The notes beneath the pieces are model-generated. The model saw nothing but the letters and a program-made list of their open reading frames with translations, was not told the origin of the DNA and did no database searches. The translations under genes and the position numbers were made by a program. This document shows positions 1 through 5,634 of a stretch of 5,634 bases of DNA, in pieces. The stretch's first letter is position 1; every line of letters begins with the position of its first letter. Source of the DNA: Betaproteobacteria bacterium (lineage in GTDB: Bacteria > Pseudomonadota > Gammaproteobacteria > Burkholderiales > Burkholderiaceae); assembly GCA_015654605.1 (NCBI GenBank), contig JAATGO010000329.1:1-5634 (forward strand). Direction: 5' to 3'.

Positions 1-1142
1 AAACGTGCTGAGTGTATGCAGTGGCTATCATCCTTTGCCAACGGATTCGCGACAAAACGCTCGGCACTTAAACCTGGTCGATTCCAATATCCACGCGCCA
101 GGCCAATACCTCCCAGATAAAGCTCTCCAGCGACTCCTTGTGGTACTTGATTCAGATCACCATCAAGAATATGAGTAGAGATATTTCCAATCGGTTTCCC
201 AATGGGTACCGTTGCCTGCCCATCATCATGACAATCCCACCATGTAACTTCGATCGCTGCTTCAGTAGGGCCATATAAATTAAGTACTTTCACATGAGGA
301 AAAATATTCAATACCTTCCCTTGCAACTCGGTAGATAATGCTTCTCCACTGCAGATAATTCGCTTGAGACTTTGGCATGTTGCAACACCATCGTGTGCCA
401 GAAAAGCTTGCAGCATCGATGGCACAAAATGAATTGTGCTAATCTGATACTGTGTAATCAATGCCACTAACCGCGCCGGATCGCGATGTTCTCCTGGACC
501 AGAAAGGACAAGTGTAGCGCCCGTTGTCAGCGGCCAAAAGAATTCCCAGAACGAGATATCAAAACTGAATGGTGTCTTCTGCAAGACCTGATCATTAGCA
601 TCCAATGATTGATGCTGTTGCCCCCAAGACAAACGATTACACAATGCACGGTGTCGATTAGCAGCCCCTTTAGGACGTCCGGTTGATCCAGATGTATAAA
701 TTACGTAGACGAGGTTATCACCATCCATAGTGACACATGGATTAACCGATGATTGTCTGCTCACATCAAGCTCATCGACGTCAATCACTGTCAACGGCAA
801 ACCAGAGGGCAGTCTATCGTGCAAATGGCGCGATGTGAGTAATACACGAATACCACTATCCTCGGCCATATAGACAATACGATCCAGCGGATGATCTGGA
901 TCTATCGGTACATAAGCGCCTCCTGCTTTCATAATCGCCAATAGTGCCAGTACCATATGAACGGAGCGTTCCATCTCCACGCCAACCAAAGACTCCGGTT
1001 TCACGCCAAGTGTAATCAGATAATGTGCCAAGCGATTAGCACGTTCATTCAGCTCAGCATAAGTGATACTCAATTCACCAAACCGTAATGCCATAGCTTG
1101 AGGATACCGTTCCACTTGCTTTTCGAAGAGTTGATGTACCAA
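1..1142 (-). other. Adenylation domain of the NRPS, cut at the window edge; serine-like pocket
   Basis: From about residue 1153. Seen: A1 (ITYAELNERANRLAHYL), A2 (MKAGGAYVPIDP), A3 (YTSGSTGRPKG from Y1301), A4 (FDISFWEFF), A5 (NLYGPTEAA) and A6 (GELYLGGIGLARGYW from G1491). Reading the pocket by alignment from memory to GrsA and EntF gives D1347, I1348, W1351, H1390, I1415, S1417, L1441, I1449, E1450, that is DIWHISLIE, with the final Lys beyond the window. The serine codes DVWHFSLVDK and DVWHISLIDK are closest, so L-serine is the best guess. The Val-to-Ile and Asp-to-Glu changes keep the assignment moderate. A7 (YRTGDL) should appear at residues 1526-1532 but does not. Confidence 0.9.
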
Positions 1143-4100
1143 CTCTTGTGCAGGATAACCTGCGCTGGCACTTTCCCATCGCTGTAATCCCTGCTGCTCA
1201 GCAAGTGTAAGAATTTCTACCGCAGCAATCGTCTGTGTAGGTGTTTCGGAAATGGCTTGTAGCATCTTTATATAGTGCTCGCCAAACCGTGTCATCGTAA
1301 CTGGTTCAAATAATTCCCTGGCATACATCAAATATACTGAAATTACGCCATCAGCGCGTTCTCGAATCTCTACTGAAAGCTCGAACTGGGCAGCTTGTCC
1401 CTCTACGATTTCGCTGGAAACTTTCAGGCCTGTACTCTGTTCGAGATGATATAAATTTTCATGTACATGGTTAAACAACACTTGGAACAATGGCGGATGC
1501 GTCAAACTACGTTCCGGCTGTAAGTTCTCTACCAACTGCTCGAAGGGAAGATCCTGGTTTGCCTGACTGCCCAATACCGCTTCGCGTACCCTCTCGACAA
1601 CCTGCGCCAACGAAGTTTGACCACCGATCAGCGTACGTATCACCATAGTGTTTACGAAAAAACCAATCATGCTTGTAGTAGCACCATGATGACGATTGGC
1701 AATTGGCACTCCTACGCGGATATCTTCTTGTCCCGTATAACGATATAACACTGCCTGCAAACCCGCCAACAATGCCATAAAGAGCGTGGCACCATGATGA
1801 GCAGCAATCTGCCGTAGCCTATCGACAAGTTCTGCTGGCAATGCAAATGCATGATGTCCTGCCCGATAGCTGGCAACTACAGCACGAGGATGATCACTCG
1901 ACAGTGCCAATATAGGATGCTCATTACCTAGCTGGGTACACCAATAATCAAGCTGTTGTTGGCGTAGATCACCAGTCAACCAATTTGACTGCCATGCTGC
2001 ATAATCAGCGTATTGCAGTGTAAGTGGAGTCAAAGCATCTGCCGCACCCTGATAACAAGCTGCTAACTCATCAATCAATATTTGCATCGACACACCGTCA
2101 GACACAATATGATGCATCACCAATACTAATTGCTGTTCCTCTGGGATAAGACGCAGAAGTGCAACACGTAGTAGTGGGCCACGCGTCAGATCGAAAGGCT
2201 GTTCGTTGAGACGGTGAGCTTCTTCTGCTGCATATAACTGACGCTTATCCTCTGATACATGTCCCAGTTCTACCACATGAAGCTTCACTGCCATATTAGG
2301 CAGAATCCACTGCTGCCCTACGCCGTCATCAGACGACAGAAATATCGTACGCAAAGCCTCATGTCGTACCACCATGACATCCAATGCCCTCTGTAATGCC
2401 AATACATCCAACTGTCCCTGAAACTTAAGCACAAGTGCAATGTGATACGCTGTACTCGATGGATTTAGGTGCCAAAGAAACCACTGTCGTTGCTGTGCCG
2501 ACGATAATGGCAAAACTCCTATTCTGGCTTTTTCCGGAACAGGCACCATCGCAGTCATGACTTCTGTGGCCTGCGTACCTAAGCATTGTTCAATCTTTTT
2601 GGCGCAATCACCAAGCCGTGGAAATTCAAATAACAGTCGTAATGGGAAATCAATATTCCATTGCCCGGCAATACGTACTGCAACCTGCGTTGCAGCAAGA
2701 GAATTTCCACCCAAGAGAAAGAAATGACTATTTTTAGTCAATGTCACAGAAGTAGTTTCATCTTTATTCTTATTGAGTACCTCTTGCCAAATTGTTGATA
2801 ACGTCAATTCAACAGCACTATCCGGTGATTGCGCTTTACCCATGACATCATCAGTGCCAGCTACCATCTCTCCATATGCCCACATTGCATATGCATCGAG
2901 TGTACGATGCATCCATCCTGATCGACATGCTTGGCGCTGTAGCTTTCCACTAGAAGTTTTAGGCAATACCCCTGGATTCAACAACATCACGACAGCAAGT
3001 GATTCTCCACTTGCTTCACTCACCACCATACTAAGTGCTTCTACCAAGCGTTGTGGTGAAACGAGCTTTTGCATGCTACGAGATACCTCTACCGCTAGTC
3101 CAATACCTTCCCCCTTGATGCTATCCACTGAAAATGCTGCCACACGACCCTTGCGAACCGCCTCTACCTCTGCCTCGACAATACGTTCGATATCCTGGGG
3201 ATAAATGTTGTGTCCTCGAACGATAATCAAATCTTTAATCCGTCCTGTCACATAGAGCTGCGATTCGTAAACAAAACCAAGATCGCCAGTACGTAACCAA
3301 CGTTCACCATCACACTCAACAAACGTTGCCCGGGTAGCATCATCGTTCTCCCAATACCCCATCCCGATACTCGAACCAGCCGTCCAAATTTCTCCAACAT
3401 GCCCATCGCTCAACACTGACATGCTATCTGGATTCACAATACGCAAACGATGACCTCTTCCAACCGATCCACACCCCACAAGCGGCATCTCATTTTCTCC
3501 GAGAATAGCCTCTCCCCTGGAAAGAGATGATGCTGAAAACATGTTATTGATCATCCCTGTACTAGGCTGCCCCCCCGTGACAAATAGTGTCGCCTCAGCC
3601 AGACCGTAGCAGGGATACATCGCATCCGAACGTAAGCCTGCTGGCCCAAGAAATTGTAAGAACTGTACGCAGGTGTCGTAGCGCACAGGTTCTGCGCCAG
3701 TATAGGCAACTCGCCACATCGACAAATCTAACCCATCCAACTGTGCAGCCTTGATACGCTCTATACAAAGGCGATAAGCAAAATCAGGACCGCCACTGAC
3801 TGTGCCACGATATTGAGAAATCAGTTCCAGCCATCTTCGGGGTCGCTCCAGAAAATAGCGTGGAGAAATTAATACAAGAGGAATTGCGCTATACAAGGGC
3901 TGCAGCAGCCCACCAATTAGCCCCATGTCATGATAGAGAGGCGCCCAGGAAACAAATCTATCTTCTGCATTGATTTGCATGCCATCTTGAATCGCCTTCT
4001 CATTTGCAAACAGATTGCGATGACTCACCATAACGCCCTTCGGCGCAGAGATAGAGCCTGAGGTATATTGCAAGAAGGCGATATCATCTGGCTCTGGAGA

Positions 4101-4598
4101 ATGATATATCCACATATCAGCGTTATCATCCACGGTATCAGCGGCAATGATAAGTAACCCCTGCATCAGATCACCCGCAGCATGTATCCCTGCAACAAAC
4201 TCTGAAGAAGTAAGTACACAGCAGGCGCGAGAGTTCGCGACAATACTTAGTTGACGCTCGAGCTGCTGTGGCCGATGTAATTCTAGAGGCAATGTTGGCA
4301 CGGCAATGACTCCTGCATAAAAACATGCCAGCATGCTCGCTGCATAGTGTTCGTTGTTATCCAACATAATCAGAACACGTTCCCGTTTACCAATCAACTG
4401 TTGCAGTCGCGCCGCCAAAGAGCGAACCCGACGATCAAAGGCAGCATAGGTAAATGTTCGCTCTGCAGATTTCCCCTCGGTGTTATCTACCACCGTTAAC
4501 CAAACATCTTCTGACCGTGTCTGCGCCAGATTTCGAAGATGATCAACAAAGTTATCTGGACGTGTGGTAGACAATTTTTTTCTTGTAATATGAGCCAT
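1..4598 (-). CDS. Lipopeptide-type non-ribosomal peptide synthetase, FAAL-PCP-C-A (C-terminal part beyond the window)
   Basis: One uninterrupted frame of 1532 codons plus two bases, open at the left edge. Domains in order: fatty acyl-AMP ligase (about residues 10-570), carrier protein (594-673, Ser633), condensation domain (693-1129, HHIVSDG at 829-835) and adenylation domain (1153 onward, motifs A1-A6). This is the opening of a lipo-initiating synthetase: the first domain makes acyl-AMP and loads the carrier, the C domain couples the acyl group to the first amino acid. PvdL of pyoverdine synthesis has the same opening. The ATG is preceded by GAGGGG at six bases, and an in-frame TGA lies 24 bases upstream, so no longer ATG start is possible. 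No signal peptide or membrane segment; cytoplasmic. It follows the oxygenase gene by 24 bases, with no promoter or terminator visible between them. Oddities: Ile for the usual Thr in the FAAL phosphate loop, and no recognisable A7 motif in the last codons. A carrier domain and probably further modules must follow outside the window. Confidence 0.96.
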   Translation of the reverse strand, partial: MAHITRKKLSTTRPDNFVDHLRNLAQTRSEDVWLTVVDNTEGKSAERTFTYAAFDRRVRSLAARLQQLIGKRERVLIMLDNNEHYAASMLACFYAGVIAVPTLPLELHRPQQLERQLSIVANSRACCVLTSSEFVAGIHAAGDLMQGLLIIAADTVDDNADMWIYHSPEPDDIAFLQYTSGSISAPKGVMVSHRNLFANEKAIQDGMQINAEDRFVSWAPLYHDMGLIGGLLQPLYSAIPLVLISPRYFLERPRRWLELISQYRGTVSGGPDFAYRLCIERIKAAQLDGLDLSMWRVAYTGAEPVRYDTCVQFLQFLGPAGLRSDAMYPCYGLAEATLFVTGGQPSTGMINNMFSASSLSRGEAILGENEMPLVGCGSVGRGHRLRIVNPDSMSVLSDGHVGEIWTAGSSIGMGYWENDDATRATFVECDGERWLRTGDLGFVYESQLYVTGRIKDLIIVRGHNIYPQDIERIVEAEVEAVRKGRVAAFSVDSIKGEGIGLAVEVSRSMQKLVSPQRLVEALSMVVSEASGESLAVVMLLNPGVLPKTSSGKLQRQACRSGWMHRTLDAYAMWAYGEMVAGTDDVMGKAQSPDSAVELTLSTIWQEVLNKNKDETTSVTLTKNSHFFLLGGNSLAATQVAVRIAGQWNIDFPLRLLFEFPRLGDCAKKIEQCLGTQATEVMTAMVPVPEKARIGVLPLSSAQQRQWFLWHLNPSSTAYHIALVLKFQGQLDVLALQRALDVMVVRHEALRTIFLSSDDGVGQQWILPNMAVKLHVVELGHVSEDKRQLYAAEEAHRLNEQPFDLTRGPLLRVALLRLIPEEQQLVLVMHHIVSDGVSMQILIDELAACYQGAADALTPLTLQYADYAAWQSNWLTGDLRQQQLDYWCTQLGNEHPILALSSDHPRAVVASYRAGHHAFALPAELVDRLRQIAAHHGATLFMALLAGLQAVLYRYTGQEDIRVGVPIANRHHGATTSMIGFFVNTMVIRTLIGGQTSLAQVVERVREAVLGSQANQDLPFEQLVENLQPERSLTHPPLFQVLFNHVHENLYHLEQSTGLKVSSEIVEGQAAQFELSVEIRERADGVISVYLMYARELFEPVTMTRFGEHYIKMLQAISETPTQTIAAVEILTLAEQQGLQRWESASAGYPAQELVHQLFEKQVERYPQAMALRFGELSITYAELNERANRLAHYLITLGVKPESLVGVEMERSVHMVLALLAIMKAGGAYVPIDPDHPLDRIVYMAEDSGIRVLLTSRHLHDRLPSGLPLTVIDVDELDVSRQSSVNPCVTMDGDNLVYVIYTSGSTGRPKGAANRHRALCNRLSWGQQHQSLDANDQVLQKTPFSFDISFWEFFWPLTTGATLVLSGPGEHRDPARLVALITQYQISTIHFVPSMLQAFLAHDGVATCQSLKRIICSGEALSTELQGKVLNIFPHVKVLNLYGPTEAAIEVTWWDCHDDGQATVPIGKPIGNISTHILDGDLNQVPQGVAGELYLGGIGLARGYWNRPGLSAERFVANPLAKDDSHCIHSAR
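1212..2522 (-). other. Condensation domain of the NRPS
   Basis: About residues 693-1129. C1 is LPLSSAQQRQWFLW (from L696); the catalytic motif C3 is MHHIVSDGVSM with H829, H830 and D834, second His being the presumed active-site residue; C5 is IGFFVNTMVIR and C6 is NQDLPFEQLVENLQPER. All key residues are present, so the domain should be active. By position it joins the acyl group on the first carrier to the amino acid chosen by the next domain, which would make it a starter C domain. However C1 reads more like an ordinary LCL domain (AQQRQWFLWxLxP) than the usual starter form. The subtype is a judgement by eye. Confidence 0.92.
2580..2819 (-). other. Acyl/peptidyl carrier protein domain of the NRPS
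   Basis: About residues 594-673. The phosphopantetheine attachment motif is FFLLGGNSLAATQ with Ser633; the residue before the serine is Asn where His or Asp is usual. The surrounding helices (ELTLSTIWQEVL before, and FPLRLLFEFPRLGDCAKKIE after) fit the four-helix carrier fold. Its position directly after the FAAL means it should hold the fatty acyl starter as a thioester. It needs a phosphopantetheinyl transferase, which is not in this window. Confidence 0.92.
2889..4571 (-). other. Fatty acyl-AMP ligase (FAAL) domain of the NRPS
   Basis: About residues 10-570. It would form acyl-adenylate from a free fatty acid and ATP and pass the acyl group to the adjacent carrier protein rather than to CoA. 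Visible motifs: phosphate loop LQYTSGSISAPKG (Y178 to G188), WAPLYHDMGLIGG (from W218), GAEPVR, YGLAEATLF (from Y331), WLRTGDLGF with D439, then GRIKDLIIVRGHNIYPQDIE, and the C-terminal LPKTSSGKLQR with the presumed catalytic K552. The YHDMGLIGG, GAEPVR and NxYPQDIE signatures separate FAALs from amino acid adenylation domains. The residues after YGLAEATLFVTGG contain an extra stretch (MFSASSLSRG) in the place of the FAAL-specific insertion, which in characterised FAALs disfavours CoA acceptance. Chain length cannot be read. The loop has Ile183 where Thr is expected. Confidence 0.9.
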
Positions 4599-4604
4599 AT
4601 CAAA

Positions 4605-4610
4605 CCCCTC
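4605..4610 (-). promoter_or_regulatory. Ribosome binding site of the NRPS gene
   Basis: GAGGGG on the minus strand, six bases before the ATG at 4598, within the 24-base gap between the two genes. With the in-frame TGA at 4622-4620 it decides the NRPS start. The gap has no room for a promoter or a hairpin terminator, which supports one transcript for both genes. Confidence 0.75.
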
Positions 4611-4622
4611 AGTCTTCAGTCA

Positions 4623-5615
4623 TCAGAAACGATCTAGATTGTTGTACGGTTCTGCCATGGCGACGACGACCTTGCGTGCCCCCTTGAACGGAGAACGCGC
4701 ATGAGCAACCAACATGTTATCCAGCATCATCACGTCCCCCTCTTCCCAACGAAACAGCACAGTTTCCTCATCAATCGCTGCACGCACTTGAGAGAAAATG
4801 TCATCACTGATTGTCGATCCATCCGCAAAGAAGGTATTGCGCGGCAAGTTCTCGATCCCATACAACTCTTCCAATACTTCCCGCTCTTCCGCTTCCCTGG
4901 CAGAGATATGGAATAAATGTGCCTGATTGAACCAGACTGGCTCATGTGTAACTGGATGAATTTCTACCGCCTGACACAGTTGCTTAGTACGTAGGCCATC
5001 ATCTTCTTTCCATTCCCAGGTGATATGCGACCGTTTGCAAAATGCTTCGACCTCTGCACGACTCTCTGTATTAAAAACCTTCTGCCAAGGTACATCCATC
5101 TCGCCAAAATTACGCACATATAAAATACCCGGTTCAAAAAGCTCACGAATATTCGCTGGCATACGTCGATAAACTCCTCTACTATCTGCGATTGGTGTCT
5201 CACCACCTTCAGCGGATGGCGTTACACAGTGGAACCATATTTTCATTGGCCACTCGCGCGTATAGGCTTGTTCATTATGCATAGGAATACTTTGATGTGC
5301 GGGATATTCCGTCGAAGTGTAGACGCCTGCACCTGCTGACGATGAGACCGCACTCCGCGGTGTAGAAGCAAACTCGTACTTCAACAATGGATGCCCAAAG
5401 GAAGAGGCAAATTGCTGGAATGTCGCCACATCGGGAACAGAAAATCCACGCAACAATACCCCGCCAGTCACCAAAAGTGCTTCATCAATTTCATGCCGTA
5501 AACTCTCCACAGCGCCAAGTAAATTTTGGTTCGCTTGAGATGGCGTCAAAAGGATCGGGAGATCTGATCCTGCAGGAGCTTTACTACGTTCGAATCGCAT
5601 CAGAATTTCATTCAT
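4623..5615 (-). CDS. TauD/SyrP-like Fe(II)/2-oxoglutarate-dependent oxygenase, probable amino acid beta-hydroxylase
   Basis: A complete 330-residue cytoplasmic protein, normal in length for the family, with no signal peptide or membrane segment. The iron-binding triad is visible: H113 and E115 in MHNEQAY, and distal H305 in LVAHARSPF. R314 (GARKVVVAM) is placed to bind the 2-oxoglutarate carboxylate, and the GGETPIADSR stretch around T140 matches the conserved segment after the first two ligands. Glu instead of Asp as the carboxylate ligand is seen in clavaminate synthase and SyrP-like enzymes, whereas TauD itself uses Asp. SyrP relatives hydroxylate the beta-carbon of an amino acid held on an NRPS carrier protein, often Asp. 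The gene lies 24 bases before an NRPS in the same direction, so co-transcription and a tailoring role are likely. The ATG is supported by AAGGA six bases upstream; a second Met at residue 6 lacks such a site. Substrate is inferred, not shown. Action on the acyl chain, as in ScoE-type isonitrile enzymes, is a less likely alternative. Confidence 0.95.
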   Translation of the reverse strand: MNEILMRFERSKAPAGSDLPILLTPSQANQNLLGAVESLRHEIDEALLVTGGVLLRGFSVPDVATFQQFASSFGHPLLKYEFASTPRSAVSSSAGAGVYTSTEYPAHQSIPMHNEQAYTREWPMKIWFHCVTPSAEGGETPIADSRGVYRRMPANIRELFEPGILYVRNFGEMDVPWQKVFNTESRAEVEAFCKRSHITWEWKEDDGLRTKQLCQAVEIHPVTHEPVWFNQAHLFHISAREAEEREVLEELYGIENLPRNTFFADGSTISDDIFSQVRAAIDEETVLFRWEEGDVMMLDNMLVAHARSPFKGARKVVVAMAEPYNNLDRF

Positions 5616-5621
5616 CCTATT

Positions 5622-5626
5622 TCCTT
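5622..5626 (-). promoter_or_regulatory. Ribosome binding site of the oxygenase gene
   Basis: AAGGA on the minus strand, six bases before the ATG at 5615. It fixes the oxygenase start at this Met rather than at the Met five codons later. Only 19 bases upstream of the gene are in the window, so the operon promoter, or an earlier gene, cannot be seen. Confidence 0.75.
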
Positions 5627-5634
5627 GGTTTGCC

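Noticed and set aside
2891..2912. Perfect inverted repeat ATGCATCG / CGATGCAT with a six-base spacer
   Set aside because: It sits inside coding sequence in the linker just after the FAAL catalytic lysine (residues about 563-570). Eight-base arms can arise by chance, there is no T-tract for a terminator, and a recombination or protein-binding role has no other support.
2773..3204. Plus-strand 143-codon open frame rich in Ser and Thr
   Set aside because: It lies antisense to the conserved end of the FAAL domain (including K552) and the start of the carrier region. The protein has no recognisable family, and its Ser/Thr richness is what the complementary strand of this gene gives.
2889..4571. 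Reading the N-terminal ligase as an amino acid adenylation domain
   Set aside because: The signatures YHDMGLIGG, GAEPVR, YGLAEATLF and NIYPQDIE belong to FAALs, and no amino acid pocket pattern such as FDxSxWE is present in this domain.
4599..4622. Possible promoter or terminator between the two genes
   Set aside because: The gap is only 24 bases and is explained by the stop codon overlap and the NRPS ribosome binding site; no hairpin with a T-run is present.
4701..5206. Short open frames of 71 to 80 codons on both strands inside the oxygenase gene (4701-4916 plus, 4730-4945 minus, 4964-5206 minus)
   Set aside because: All lie within the oxygenase gene, whose motifs and length are fully conserved. 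They are Cys/Arg-rich or featureless and are out-of-frame shadows.

Overview
The window holds the start of a secondary-metabolite operon read entirely on the minus strand. Two genes fill it: a complete Fe(II)/2-oxoglutarate-dependent oxygenase of the TauD/SyrP type (right end), then, 24 bases downstream, the first 1532 residues of a large non-ribosomal peptide synthetase (NRPS) that runs off the left edge. No RNA gene, mobile element, CRISPR array or terminator was seen. The only non-coding DNA is the 24-base gap and 19 bases upstream of the oxygenase.

The organism looks like a Gram-negative proteobacterium. Base composition is moderate (a little under half G+C by eye), and the condensation-domain C1 motif (SAQQRQWFLW) is of the kind common in pseudomonad and burkholderial synthetases. 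I cannot name a genus. The composition is lower than in typical Pseudomonas or Burkholderia.

Layout, right to left in transcription order: ribosome binding site and oxygenase (5615 to 4623); a short gap with a second ribosome binding site; then the NRPS with domains in the order fatty acyl-AMP ligase (FAAL), peptidyl/acyl carrier protein (PCP), condensation (C) and adenylation (A). The A domain is cut by the window edge just after core motif A6.

Together they suggest a lipopeptide assembly line. The FAAL activates a fatty acid as acyl-AMP and loads it on the first carrier protein; the C domain joins it to the first amino acid, read from the pocket residues as serine-like; the oxygenase probably beta-hydroxylates an amino acid while it is bound to a carrier protein. 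The FAAL-PCP-C-A opening is that of PvdL (pyoverdine) and of lipopeptide siderophores. SyrP-like hydroxylases often make beta-hydroxy-aspartate, an iron ligand, so a siderophore or a surface-active lipopeptide is the leading inference. The product cannot be settled from this window. Points to check are an isoleucine in the FAAL phosphate-loop motif, loss of the expected A7 motif in the last 23 bases, and the mismatch between a serine-like pocket and an Asp-type hydroxylase.
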